Assembly: GCA_963575745.1 (NCBI GenBank)
Contig: CAUYUJ010018882.1
Location: 62,001-126,000 of the forward strand
DNA length: 64,000 nt
Direction of reading: 5' to 3'
Origin: Prorocentrum cordatum
Taxonomy: Eukaryota > Sar > Dinophyceae > Prorocentrales > Prorocentraceae
Shown here: positions 22,953 to 32,079 of the stretch, in pieces
How the letters are laid out: every line of letters starts with the position of its first letter
Position numbering within the stretch: the first letter of the stretch is position 1
Notes under the pieces: generated by a model
The model's database searches: none
What the model saw: only the letters and a program-made list of their open reading frames with translations
What the model was told of the DNA's origin: nothing
Made by a program: the position numbers and the translations under genes

Positions 22953-23677
22953 GTATGTCGGGCGTGTCCCTCTACAAGAGGAGCATTCACAATTAGTCTG
23001 GCGAACGACCCTACCATATGCAGTTGTTCGTGCGGCAATTGTGAACATGTTCTTCGGTGGAGCTCCCTATGGGGCCACGAAAAGTGTGAGGGGTGAGCCG
23101 AAATGGGTGTGGGGTTCGCATGCGGACGGTGGCGCGGGGGCCTTCGAAGAAGCTCCCGATGGGGCCACGAAACACGAAGCGTGTGAGGGGTGAGCCGAAA
23201 TGGGTGTGGGGGACGCAAGTGGACGGTGGCGCGGGGGCCTTCGGAGGAGCTCCCGATGGGGCCACGACGCGTGTGATGGGTGTGCCGAAATGGGTGCGGG
23301 GGACGCATGTGGACGGTGGCGCGGGGGCCTTCGGAGGAGCTCCCCATGGAGCCACGACACGTGTGATGGGTGTGCCGAAGTGGGTGTGGGGGACGCATGT
23401 GGACGGTGGCGCGGGGCCCTTCGGAGGAGCTCCCGATGGGGCCACTAAACGCTTTACTGGGTGGGTGAAGCGCAGGGAGGAGGGAGGAGGGGGAGGAGGA
23501 GGAGGAGGAGGAGGAGGAGAACGCGGGGACCGCTATTTCAAAACGAGGACCCATGTTTGGAATACTTAGTCTGGGGACGATTTTTGGAAATACTATTTTA
23601 AACATTTTGGGATTATGTTCTGCATATTTTTCATGTTTCGTCCAAGATCTCACTGTAAGGGGGCACGAACGATTTAA
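22953..23677. mobile_element. Degenerate MITE-A copy enclosing a minisatellite
   Basis: The left end GTATGTCGGGCGTGTCCC and an interior and right end at 23560-23677 (TAGTCTGGGGACGATTTTTGG and TTTCGTCCAAGATCTCACTG) match the reverse complement of MITE-A at 61659. The middle holds a 90-bp minisatellite. No good 8-bp duplication (TACCGGAG versus CAGTAGAG), so this is an old copy or two separate ends. Confidence 0.5.
23053..23460 (+). repeat. 90-bp minisatellite, 5 units
   Basis: The AGCTCCCGAT word recurs at 23061, 23151, 23248, 23338 and 23428, a period of 90 bp with one 7-bp insertion. Because 90 is a multiple of three, frames stay open on both strands; this explains the long Pro/His/Arg frame on the minus strand. 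A related 87-bp array lies at 40770-41220. Confidence 0.85.
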
Positions 23678-24390
23678 CAGTAGAGCCACTGCGGGCCCGT
23701 GGCGCTCAGCCGTGGAAAGCCTGTGGGAGAGGCATGCAAGAGCGTTGGGCAGGATGCCTGGGGTTATGGAAGTCGGGGGTAAGGATGGGAAGGAGGAGGG
23801 AGGCGCCCTTTCCAGCTGGGTTTGACTGGCTGTGCCATGCTTCTGATGATACGGATGATTAGAGCATGTGCGTGCGCTGGCTAACCGGCACGGCCCGGAC
23901 AACCCCTTGGACAACCCCGCGAAGAACAGGACCACCCCCCGGACAACCATCCCAGAAGTTTTTCATACATCATAATACTGTACTTTGTCTGGATCACAAG
24001 ACAGAATTTCGAGAACCAAAGAAAAACCGAAACTGCAGGGTTGTCACGTGTCGGTCCCTGGGAGACGATACTCGTTCGACACTGTTTCAATACTTTTCGG
24101 AATGCTCGGAATTATTCATGGGATGTGGTTCTTAAGTGCGATGGGAACAACATAAGCCTGGTGAGCTTGCAAGCCCTGGAAATGGAGCTGCGCAGGAGCT
24201 TCCAGGGGGCTTCGCGAGAGCTGCGGAAAGGCTTCGGGCACGCGTATGTGGAACAGGTAGGAAAACGCCTCTCGGAAGAAGCTGTTGGCTCAAGTAAGCC
24301 GCTGCGAGGATGCCTGCCCAGGAGGGTGGAGAGGCAGCTGGTCTACGCTGTGCTGTCGGCTTCTCATCTGGAACCCTCATAGCTCTCCAA
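23480..24390. other. No gene; module copy 2 inside
   Basis: Contains a GGA run (23480-23520), the right half of the degenerate MITE-A, and the split second copy of the 22262 module. Frames have no recognisable domain. Confidence 0.5.
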
Positions 24391-24433
24391 GGAGCTATCC
24401 TTAAGTCGGGCCTGTCCTCCTACAGGGGGTTCT

Positions 24434-26753
24434 TTTTGCTCCTGCCTGGCGCGCGGAAGCGCGCTTGGGCGCCCGGGAGCCGCCGCGCCGGGAGCGGCAG
24501 CGTCGTGCCCTGGAAAATCAAAATCGTGCCACCTCGTGCCTGGTGGCGAAGCAGGAGGCGGGGAGGGGAAGGGGGGGGAGGGGAAGGGAGGGGGAGGGAG
24601 GAGGGGAGGGGGAAGGGGGGGGGGGGTAGGGGAGGGTCCGGGAATTCGAACTTCCATCACGGGTATGCTCCACATTTTGCTGCACTGAGGACTGCGGCCG
24701 AATGCCGTGGGTTACCGACGTTGAGATCCCCTCCTCTCAAACTCTGGCTTAGTATAGGTTGTATATGGGACCAATATTCTTTCAAAGCCTCACTCGCCCA
24801 CCTGAGCCTTGGTCGCCCTACCCTTTTTTTGCCAAATTCTTTGGGGCGAATCGAATCGGCCTCGAAGGTGGCCTGTCTGAGGGGATCGTCATTGCTGGCT
24901 GCGAGTACTTGCTGGAGTAAGATCATCTTCCGGTGTTTGTAAACTTCCGAAAACAACTTGATCCTGCCCTGCCCTGCCTGGTTGGTGACGTGTGAGTTGG
25001 CAAGCTCCAAGACCCTTGCGTTACTGTTGGATCGATTGACATACGTCGTATCTAAGCGTAAGATTTTGCGCAGGCCTTTTAGTTGAAACGCGTTCAGTTG
25101 GTCAACAACTGACGCGTTCAGTTGCGCAGACTCTAATCCGTATAACAGTTTTGATCGGATAACTGCATCCAGTACAAGTAGCTTGAATCGCTTGGGGCAA
25201 TCACTGTGAAGCCAGAACGCATCGAGCTTCTTGAGCAGCGCCATGCATATGGATTTCCTCTGTTTGACCTCTTTAGACACGTCAGACTTTTGGTTAAGAT
25301 GACAGCCTAAGTATTTAACTTCTTCCAATCTTGGCACCGGGGTGCCGTCGCGGAAATGCACGTCTGGATTATTTGCGGTCGTGACCATTTCGCATTTACC
25401 TCTGTTCAGCTTGAGCCCGTACTTCTCGCTCTCCGTCCCAATCATAGCGAGAAATGCGTTCATGGCACGGGTGTCCGTGCTTGCGCAAATTGTGTCATCG
25501 GCATAAAGAACTTCGTCAACGTCCATTCCGCCGATTCTCTTGATTTCAAGCGCCTGGTCCAACTCATCGTGAATATCAGAAAACATGACCGTCATTACGA
25601 CGAGAAATAAACACGGAGATAAAGGGCATCCCTGCCTAATTCCCGTGCGCTGTTCCTTCCAAGTCGAAGATGATCCTCCTCTCTCCACCTTGAACTCTGC
25701 GCACGTGTAGATTGACTGAATGACGGCAACGAGTTTGGGGGACACGCCCATCCGTTGTAGTGCGTGAGTAAGGCCGGGTCTGGTCACCTTGTCGAACGCT
25801 TTTTCCCAATCAAGCAACACCATAATTGTTCGTTTGTTTGTGATCTCTCCGTACTCTGCCATTCTGCGCACACAGTGTATCGCCTGCGCCGTGCCCCTGC
25901 GTTGCCTGAAGCCGTACTGCGTGGTTTGAAGATATGCGTCGAGTGTCGTGGCCAAGCGCTTTTGCACTATAGCGGCGTATATATTGTAAGTGCTGTTCAG
26001 CAGCGATATGGGCCGGTAGTTTTCCCAATTGCTTGTGTCTCCCTTCTTGTAGATCAACACAACTCGAGCTCGGAGTACTTCTGGGGATACATACTCTTTA
26101 CGCCACCACGTGTTTAGGATTTCTAGCAACGCCTGAAGATTATCATCGCTCATCTCTTTGAATATTTCCATTGGCACATCGTCCGGGCCAGGGGCCTTGC
26201 GACGTTTGAACTTCCTGAGGGCTGCTCTGACTTCTGCCAGTTCGATATCTGCCTCGTTAAAGCGCAGTTGATGGGCGTGAATGACATCAGTACGGAGCGG
26301 AGAGGGCGGAGAGGGCGGAGGGGGAGGGGGAGGGGGAGGGGGAGGAGGAGGAGGAACAAATTGAGTGTTTGATTGGCCCCAGTGGCGCTGCGCCAGGTAC
26401 TCGGCCGCTGCTTTCGCATGCTGGTCGAAAGCGATTGTTTTGCCGCGGATATCTCTTGCGTGGTAAGGCTGCGGTTGGTAATCGGATTTTAGGCTCCGGA
26501 TTCCCATCCATCTGTCGCGGATGTCTAGGTCTCTGGAGAGCGTTTGCAGAACGGCCTCTTTCTTGTCCTTCCGCTTGCTTTTTCTGAATTCTTTGTCCAG
26601 CCGGTCGAACTCCTGTGGGTCCTGCGCACGCACCGCATCCCCGCGCGCGGCGAGGAGCTGCTCAGTGCGGCTCGAGAAAACGACGCTTCTCGCACGCGCC
26701 GGCGCTCTGGGCATAAGCCTCTCTGCTAGAATTGCAAGCTCAGCGGCCCCAGC
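24434..26753 (-). mobile_element. 5'-truncated LINE inserted in MITE-A
   Basis: Bounded by a perfect 12-bp direct repeat, ACAGGGGGTTCT (24422-24433 and 26754-26765), which is MITE sequence duplicated on insertion. The element reads on the minus strand: reverse transcriptase frame, then about 220 bp of 3' tail rich in C on the element strand. There is no poly(A). No endonuclease domain is present, so the copy is 5' truncated, as is common for target-primed reverse transcription. The nested order shows the LINE jumped after the MITE was in place. Confidence 0.88.
24657..26714 (-). CDS. Non-LTR (LINE) reverse transcriptase, 5' truncated
   Basis: Minus-strand frame. The first Met inside the LINE is at 26714 (MPRAPARARS); the same frame stays open to 26789, but those codons are MITE sequence. 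Counting from 26789, residues 55-110 are a charged linker, and 147-165 a Pro run from a GGGGGA microsatellite. The RT domain runs from about 190 to 470 with these motifs in order: KAPGPDDVP; NYRPISLLN; GFRQRRGTAQAI; LLDWEKAFDKV (motif A Asp); GIRQGCPLSPCLF (motif B); LYADDT with Y at residue 429 (motif C, both catalytic Asp present, 25494-25505); and LGCHLN (motif E). The C-terminal 230 residues are the thumb and a tail. All core catalytic residues are intact and there is no internal stop, so it is young or recently active. It would copy element RNA at a nicked target site. It lacks the endonuclease, so this copy alone is probably not autonomous. Confidence 0.93.
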   Translation of the reverse strand: MPRAPARARSVVFSSRTEQLLAARGDAVRAQDPQEFDRLDKEFRKSKRKDKKEAVLQTLSRDLDIRDRWMGIRSLKSDYQPQPYHARDIRGKTIAFDQHAKAAAEYLAQRHWGQSNTQFVPPPPPPPPPPPPPPSPPSPLRTDVIHAHQLRFNEADIELAEVRAALRKFKRRKAPGPDDVPMEIFKEMSDDNLQALLEILNTWWRKEYVSPEVLRARVVLIYKKGDTSNWENYRPISLLNSTYNIYAAIVQKRLATTLDAYLQTTQYGFRQRRGTAQAIHCVRRMAEYGEITNKRTIMVLLDWEKAFDKVTRPGLTHALQRMGVSPKLVAVIQSIYTCAEFKVERGGSSSTWKEQRTGIRQGCPLSPCLFLVVMTVMFSDIHDELDQALEIKRIGGMDVDEVLYADDTICASTDTRAMNAFLAMIGTESEKYGLKLNRGKCEMVTTANNPDVHFRDGTPVPRLEEVKYLGCHLNQKSDVSKEVKQRKSICMALLKKLDAFWLHSDCPKRFKLLVLDAVIRSKLLYGLESAQLNASVVDQLNAFQLKGLRKILRLDTTYVNRSNSNARVLELANSHVTNQAGQGRIKLFSEVYKHRKMILLQQVLAASNDDPLRQATFEADSIRPKEFGKKRVGRPRLRWASEALKEYWSHIQPILSQSLRGGDLNVGNPRHSAAVLSAAKCGAYP

Positions 26754-26821
26754 ACAGGGGGTTCTGGACGAAAAAAATAGAAATACCAACAGACTCCAAA
26801 TGGGCAGAACTTGTCGTCCCC

Positions 26822-26852
<31 letters not shown>

Positions 26853-27027
26853 TACTGTTTTTGAATATTCCTCCTGTAGAGGGACAGGCCCGAGCTAAAG
26901 CTATCCGGAATGATGAGGGAGGTGGAGTGTGGCCAGGAAGCGCAACCAGTTGTCTGGGCACGAACGCAGGCCGACACTCAGGACAACTCTTTCACCCCCT
27001 ACAGGAGCAACACTATCATGCTCTCAC

Positions 27028-27192
27028 GAAGGGGCCCTGAGATACACACACACACATAAATATACACAAACCACTGGAGTCCCAATGTTTCCCAAATTTT
27101 CTGGGTTTTTGTTTCCACCCCCCCACTTCCCATATTTTCCATATTTTCTGGGAAATCGACGACTCATTGTGTCTGTGTGTTTTTCCCTCCCG
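27028..27192 (+). repeat. Dispersed 160-bp repeat, copy 4 of 5
   Basis: Starts GAAGGGGCCCTGAGATACAC, contains CTTCCCATATTTTCC and the core AATCGACGACTCATTGTGTC, and ends CCTCCCGA. Confidence 0.85.
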
Positions 27193-27199
27193 ATCTCAG

Positions 27200-28560
27200 A
27201 CTGTGCTGAGTGATTTCGAACAAACTTCCGCACCGAAGTCAAAAAGTAGTCACGGGCTCTTGAGTGATTCGAGTTCTACGTGGGGCCCAAAACGAGATGG
27301 GATCATCTCCGAACGAAAAACGTCAGCCCGGCTCGAACCACTTCTGCCATGTTGATCACCTCCCGGGACGCCATTCCTTGTGATCTCCAGAACCCAACAC
27401 GTGCAAAGAAATCGGTCCTCGAACCTCGAGGTAGAGAGGAAGAGAAACGCAGGGAAACCTGACACTGCCCTCCTCCTTCTCGCCGGCGGCGCCCAAGCGC
27501 TTCAGCCCCGGCACGACCTTCGGCACGGCCTTCTTCGGCTCCGCTTTCTCTGGCCTCGGCTGCAGGCGTCGACACCACTCATTCGCTCTTGCCTGAAGAG
27601 GAGGACGCCGACCGAGGACAGCGGCGACGACATTGAGTGGATGCTTCGTCGACGACGAGGACGACGGCGACGGCGACAAGGGGTCGACGACGACGATGAC
27701 TCACGACGCGACGAAAACGACGCCGACCCCCTCTCCTCTCCCGCGGCTTCATCCTCGCTTCGAAATTCTTGATTTCCCTCCTCCAAAGACACCTCCCCCT
27801 CGTTGTTCTCCATATTTTTCTTAGCTCGCTCCTCCTCCTCCTCCTCGGCTTTACAAGGGATGCGATGATGAGGGGCGGGGAGGTCAGCGGAGGGATGCGG
27901 TAGGGGGGGTGGAGAGGCAGGGGGGGGAAGGGAGGGGAGAGGTGGATGTCGAGGGAAAGGGGAGAGTGATGCCACATGGCTTCCGAAAAAGATGCGTCAA
28001 ACGTGCAATTCAACTCTACTGCTGCGGGACATTTCGTATCACAGGCATCCTGGTCCATGCCAGAGGCCGTAAGCGGAGTGAGAGATGGGAGCGTGCCATC
28101 TAATCACTACAAGCACGCTCACGCAATGACCCCCTTCGAACTGGGCCATCATTCGAGCGGACGGTTCGGGCACGGGCGGGTCGGTCGGGTGGACCCCAGT
28201 GGAAGGTCGGGCGGGCGGACCTCTAAAGGAGGGACGAGCGGGCGGGTCGGGCTCGGCGGGGTATTGCAGTGCGTGGTCCACCGCATGGAACATTCTTGCG
28301 TGCGACCCTACCGTGTGAGACCATGTTGCAGTCCTCATGTCAGCTTCGCATGGCGATGCGTAAGCTAACGCAGCGCGCTGCTTGTAACATTCAAAATGAG
28401 CGCGAATGCCCCGCGCGGCATGATCTCGTCGGGATGCCCGGCGCACTGTGTCTCGCCACTGAAAACACGTCAGTCACAGCAAGACGTCGGGCAAGCATCC
28501 TGCGAGCAGCTCCTTCCCCCAAACTGTGCCTGCACTGGCATGTCCTCCGCCTCTCTTCCC
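27200..28560. other. No gene recognised
   Basis: 27600-27760 is a CGA/GAC-rich stretch that gives charged frames. 28150-28260 has GGGCGGGTCGG words. No domain seen. Confidence 0.45.
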
Positions 28561-28576
28561 CAAACAGTGCGTGCGC

Positions 28577-28598
28577 TTTTTTTTTTTTTTTTTTTTTT
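28577..28598 (+). repeat. Run of 22 T followed by GTGGGCGCC repeat
   Basis: Pure T run; seen from the minus strand it is a poly(A) stretch. From 28600 to about 28980 the sequence is a GC-rich degenerate array of CGTGGGCGCCCCG words. The flanking CTTCCCCAAAC words at about 28513 and 28556 are a short direct duplication. Confidence 0.7.
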
Positions 28599-28989
28599 AC
28601 TTGGGTTGCCCGCGGAAGTTGGACGGGCCCGCCGAGGTTTCGCCTGGCGCCTGGTCGCCTCGGTGCCTCGTGGGCGCCCCGCTGGGCGCCTCGTGGGCGC
28701 CCCGTGGGCCTGGCGCAGTGTCTGGTCGTGGGCGCCTCGTGGGCGCCCCGTTGGCGGCCAGGTCGCGGGCGCCTCGTGGGCCGGCTGGTGCCGAAGGGGC
28801 CTCGCCGAGTGCCCAGAGGGCGGCCGTTCGTGGAGGCCCCGTGGGCGGCCCGTGCGCCGGGCGGGCCCGCCCGAGGTTTCACCTCGTGGCTGGCCGTGAG
28901 CGCCTGGCGGGCGGGCGCCGGGTGCTCTGGCTGGGTCCGTCGGTGGCTCAGCTGATGGCCGCCCGTGGGCGCCACACTCTTTTGCTTTC

Positions 28990-29300
28990 TTCGTTGGCAT
29001 CGAGGCGGGACAGTCCGCCCCAGCGCGGCAGCGATGCAGGGGCACTACACAGCGAAGTGGCCGGCATGCAGTGGGGGAGGGAAGAGGGGGGGCAGGGCGG
29101 CCGCGGGGGGGGGAGGGCGAGCACTCAGAGGCGGAAGACTTCCGCCGTCATGAGCAGCAGGGGTGGTCCGCAAGCGGCGGGGGCAGCGTCCGGGGGGGCA
29201 AGTTGGCACCGTACGTGCAACACTGAAGCTACACCACCGAGAACCCACCGCACTCATCACGCAGCCAGAATCGGGACAAGAAAAAACGTCGTAAACATAT
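28990..29300. other. No gene recognised
   Basis: G-rich spacer ending in A- and T-rich sequence just before the MITE-B copy. Confidence 0.5.
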
Positions 29301-29309
29301 TTTTTTAGA

Positions 29310-29428
29310 GCTCCGCGCGGATATCTGGATCTGCGCTGGACCCCCCTTCCTGGCGCGCGCAGCGCGCCAAGGGCGGCGCCGGAGGCGCCGCTGGGGGCCC
29401 AGCGCGGATCCAAGAAAGCCGCGCGGAA
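29310..29428. mobile_element. MITE-B, 119 bp, second copy
   Basis: The left arm begins GCTCCGCGCGGAT, continues to GCGCTGGACCCCC, and is mirrored by the right arm ending CCGCGCGGAAC. The inner hairpin TGGCGCGCGCAGCGCGCCA corresponds to that of the copy at 17205. About 250 bp downstream of the retrogene stop at 29681. Confidence 0.75.
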
Positions 29429-29438
29429 CGCCAAAAGT

Positions 29439-29681
29439 TTACCTTTTATGGCGTTTTTTCTTCTTCGGGGAGGAGGAGGAGCAGGAGGAGGATAGGATAG
29501 GACAGCCCAGAAGGGAAGAGTCCCGCGGGACTACGCGGCCGCCGAGCGGCCGCGGCCGCGGGGACCTGGCTACCACCTGAGGCGCCAGGTCCCCGACCGC
29601 CTCGTAGGACTTAGACATGCCCACGAGACCGAGGAACACGAAGCCGAAGAGCGTGAGGGGGAGGGCGGCCCGAGCGGGCAT
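29439..29681 (-). CDS. Small frame overlapping the retrogene stop
   Basis: An 80-codon minus-strand frame whose ATG overlaps the TAA of the upstream gene (TAATG). The first 22 residues, LPLTLFGFVFLGLVG, look like a membrane segment, followed by a basic tail ending PKKKKRHKR. It may be a frameshifted C-terminal extension of the same ancestral protein or chance. No family recognised. Confidence 0.3.
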   Translation of the reverse strand: MPARAALPLTLFGFVFLGLVGMSKSYEAVGDLAPQVVARSPRPRPLGGRVVPRDSSLLGCPILSSSCSSSSPKKKKRHKR

Positions 29682-30457
29682 TATCGCCCTCCCCCCGCCG
29701 CACCGGACGCCGCCGCCGCCAGCAGGCCGCGAGTGCGCTCCAGGTGCGCCACGTGGCGCGTCCTGACAGCCGCGGGCAGGGGTTTCAGGAGCTCCTGCTC
29801 GTAGAACGCGACCGAGGACGCGAGCTCTTCGACGCCTGCTCCGCCCGCCGCGGGCGCCGCTCCAGCGGCCGCCGCCGCAGGCTCCGCAAGAGCCGCACCA
29901 GCACGCGCACGACCAGGCCCAGCCTCCGCAGGCGGCATGCCGCCAGCTCCAGCCGAACCTCCGTCAGCAGCAGGTGCACGACGCAGGCCGTCGGCCCACT
30001 CGTCGTCCATCTCGTCGTCGACCGTGTCAGAGGCGGCCTCCACGGCCATCAGCGCAAGCCCACGGCCCGCACCAGTAGCCACAGCGGCCGCCGCAGCGCC
30101 GACCGCCGCCGCAGCGGGGGGCTCCACGGCCATTGACTCAGCATCCGCCCTGGCAGCCGCGCGCCGCGCCGCGCGGCGCTGGCGGCGGCGACGCCGCCGC
30201 GCAGCCCGCACCGCGGGATCCGCGTCGCCCCCAGGCCGAACGTCATCACCACCTCGAGCCTCAGCGCCAGCGCCAACGTCACGCGGCCCCTGCGGCGCGG
30301 CCATGGCGAAGGCCAGGGCCGAGCACGCGGAGCGGGCGACGGCAGCGACAGTGCGCCTCGGCGCATGGGCGTCCACCGCCGCGCGGACGGCCGCAGCGAC
30401 GAGCGCGGCGGCATCGGCGGCGGAGAGAGCCCCTGTAGCCTCACTACGAGCAGCCAT
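29681..30457 (-). CDS. Ala/Arg-rich protein, retrogene with relict SL
   Basis: A 258-residue minus-strand frame starting MAARSEATGALSAADAAALV. Upstream of this Met the frame stays open only because a GGA microsatellite encodes poly-Ser. The Met is preferred because a relict SL end lies 33 bp upstream (30504-30491), leaving a short 5' UTR. Residues 15-55 form an Ala-rich amphipathic helix with APRRTVAAVARSACSALA. Residues 90-115 are a basic cluster, RRRRRRQRRAARRAAARA. The rest is Ala/Gly/Pro rich, with an acidic patch DTVDDEMDDEWADG. The pattern resembles Ala-rich N-terminal segments seen in multicopy dinoflagellate proteins of unknown function; that resemblance is from memory. No introns. 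Function unknown; the basic cluster might bind nucleic acid. Confidence 0.6.
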   Translation of the reverse strand: MAARSEATGALSAADAAALVAAAVRAAVDAHAPRRTVAAVARSACSALAFAMAAPQGPRDVGAGAEARGGDDVRPGGDADPAVRAARRRRRRQRRAARRAAARADAESMAVEPPAAAAVGAAAAAVATGAGRGLALMAVEAASDTVDDEMDDEWADGLRRAPAADGGSAGAGGMPPAEAGPGRARAGAALAEPAAAAAGAAPAAGGAGVEELASSVAFYEQELLKPLPAAVRTRHVAHLERTRGLLAAAASGAAGGGR

Positions 30458-30490
30458 CGGGACGGCCGAGCTGGGCAAAGCGTGCGAACG

Positions 30491-30504
30491 CTTGAGCCAA
30501 AATG
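30491..30504 (-). other. Relict spliced leader, 3' 14 nt
   Basis: The minus strand reads CATTTTGGCTCAAG, an exact match to the last 14 nt of the dinoflagellate SL. It sits directly before the 5' UTR of the 30457-29681 frame. The 5' part of the SL has been replaced by the adjoining GGA microsatellite. Confidence 0.75.
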
Positions 30505-30598
30505 AGGAGCAGGAGGAGGAGCAGGAGGAGGAGGAGGAGGAGGAGGAGGAGGAGGAGGAGGAGGAGCAGGAGGAGGAGGAGGAGGAGGAGGAGGAGAA
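30505..30598 (+). repeat. (GGA)n microsatellite
   Basis: GGA run with AGC units, abutting the relict SL. Confidence 0.9.
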
Positions 30599-30599
30599 G

Positions 30600-31980
30600 G
30601 ATTTATGCAATCCGCGCCGTTTGCTGAGTTTCTTCAGGATCGGCAGGGTCCGCCACGCACGCCAGCGGAGCCTACCAGCATGACACGCCCAGCGTGCGCG
30701 CGCCTCGTGCTCCGCCCCGTGCGCTGGCCGGCGGGGGTCCGTCGACGGGTGGGCGACCGCGGGCGCCTCGTGGCTCCCTGCGCTCTCGCAGGGAGTGCCG
30801 CCCTCAGATGGGCGCCGATCGGAAGCGGGTCTCGGGCGAGATGACATAGCAATAGCGACCTTACGCGGCGGCTTGCGCGGGCCGCCAGCGCGGCGCGCCA
30901 CGTTGGAAGCGAGGGCGCCTACGCGCGACCTTACGCGGGCAGCTTGCGCGCCGATGTCGGCGCAGACGACCCCCTTTCTTCGCGTCGCTCAGATGAGCTC
31001 CTCAACACGATCGTGCGTGTGGTGCTGGCTTGGGGATGCACCTGCTAGTTACCGGACCCCGATTAACAAGTGAACTTCATTCCTGCCGAACCCAACTTCA
31101 AGCGCACGGACCTCTGCCCATGATGAAACCCAGTGGCCAAACTCCACTGGCCATGGAGAGCTCTCGTCGACTCTTGCACTTGTGAAGGCTGGAGTGCTAG
31201 TGCTGTAGCTGATGAAACGGAACTGCAGAGCTTGTTCAGCACGCCGTCGGTGCATGTTTTCTGTATGTATGTATGTCTGTATATATATATATATTAATCC
31301 AGGCAGATTGCGGGCAGCAGGGGCCAGCAATTCTCTTTTCGAAGGCTATCGCATGCACCTCTGCGGCGGGTCCTTCAATGACACCTCCATTTGAACGTTG
31401 ATGCTCGTCGGTGCCGCCCTCCATTGTTAGAGCGGCGTTGCAAGCAGAGTGCACCACGAACGCGCAGACTGGCAAGTAAGTGAAATTAACAAAGCATGAC
31501 GACGTCGATTGACTGCGTACTCTCTGACTGGTGCCATGCAAGCTGCTGGAACAGGGGCATGTTATCCAGACAACGCAGCATCGCTGCGCCCCGCGTTGGA
31601 CGAGGTAGTGAATCGATGCATGGGATTTGCCAGATCTCGTCTACGAGCATATTGTAAACGAGCAGTCCTGCATTGCTATTGGGACAACTCCTTACCAATA
31701 CGATTAAGGTCATCAGGAGAACCACACGTAAAACTCTTGCGCATCAAACATCCCTCAAATATACGTTCAAACGGCCAAGAGGACATCGCAACATCTGCAC
31801 ATCCAGCACGGCATGTCGTTGTGTAGATATACTGCGCGATGCATGAGATGCTGTGCTCATCGCCAGAACGATCTTCCACACGTCCGTCTTGTACCGCGCC
31901 TTTTAGAAGAGGCTGGTAGAACTGGCCCCTTCGTCTAAACAGCATGGACTTGCATGCTTGTGGAGTGCCATGGTAAGCCC
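30600..31980. other. No gene recognised
   Basis: 30840-30960 has a duplicated GCGACCTTACGCGG word. 31280-31300 is a short (TA)n. The remainder is unique-looking and non-coding as far as can be seen. Confidence 0.45.
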
Positions 31981-31985
31981 AGCTC

Positions 31986-32072
31986 CGCAGATCGTGCTTG
32001 ATTCAAGCGCGATCTGCGATCTGCGGAGTGTGTTGGCGGAAATTCAAGCGGCTTGAACTTCCGCCAACACAC
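31986..32072. repeat. Two adjacent near-perfect palindromes
   Basis: The first palindrome, 31986-32018, is CGCAGATCGTGCTTGA facing TTCAAGCGCGATCTGCG. The second, 32028-32072, has 22-bp arms starting GTGTGTTGGCGGAA with one mismatch and a single central base. Both have TTCAAGC at their centres. They could extrude as cruciforms or be ends of a small inverted-repeat element. Confidence 0.85.
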
Positions 32073-32079
32073 GACTTGG

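Larger units (their letters stand above)
24401..26898. mobile_element. MITE-A split by a LINE insertion
   Basis: The outer ends are MITE-A termini: TTAAGTCGGGCCTGTCC at 24401 and GGACAGGCCCGAGCTAA ending at 26898. They are flanked by a perfect 8-bp target duplication AGCTATCC (24393-24400 and 26899-26906). Removing the LINE and one copy of its own 12-bp duplication leaves 33 + 133 = 166 bp, close to the 160 and 157 bp of the other copies. A (TA)n run at 26826-26853 lies in the right part. Confidence 0.9.

Noticed and set aside
22814-23950. 378-codon minus-strand frame with 30-residue repeats
   Set aside because: The repeat period is 90 bp, a multiple of three, so any frame without a stop in one unit stays open; the other strand is open too.
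24287-24296. TTGGCTCAAG, a partial SL match
   Set aside because: Lies inside a duplicated module whose other copy (22460 region) reads differently; only 10 nt match and no gene follows.
24638-24655. GTTCGAATTCC, tRNA T-arm-like word at the LINE 3' region
   Set aside because: No acceptor stem, anticodon arm or D-arm could be fitted around it.
24401-26898. A new class of inverted-repeat transposon carrying a reverse transcriptase
   Set aside because: The inner 12-bp duplication and the length of the MITE after excision show that the LINE is a later passenger.
29937-30683. 248-codon plus-strand frame opposite the Ala-rich gene
   Set aside because: Antisense by-product of GC-rich codons; the minus strand has the SL and a plausible start.
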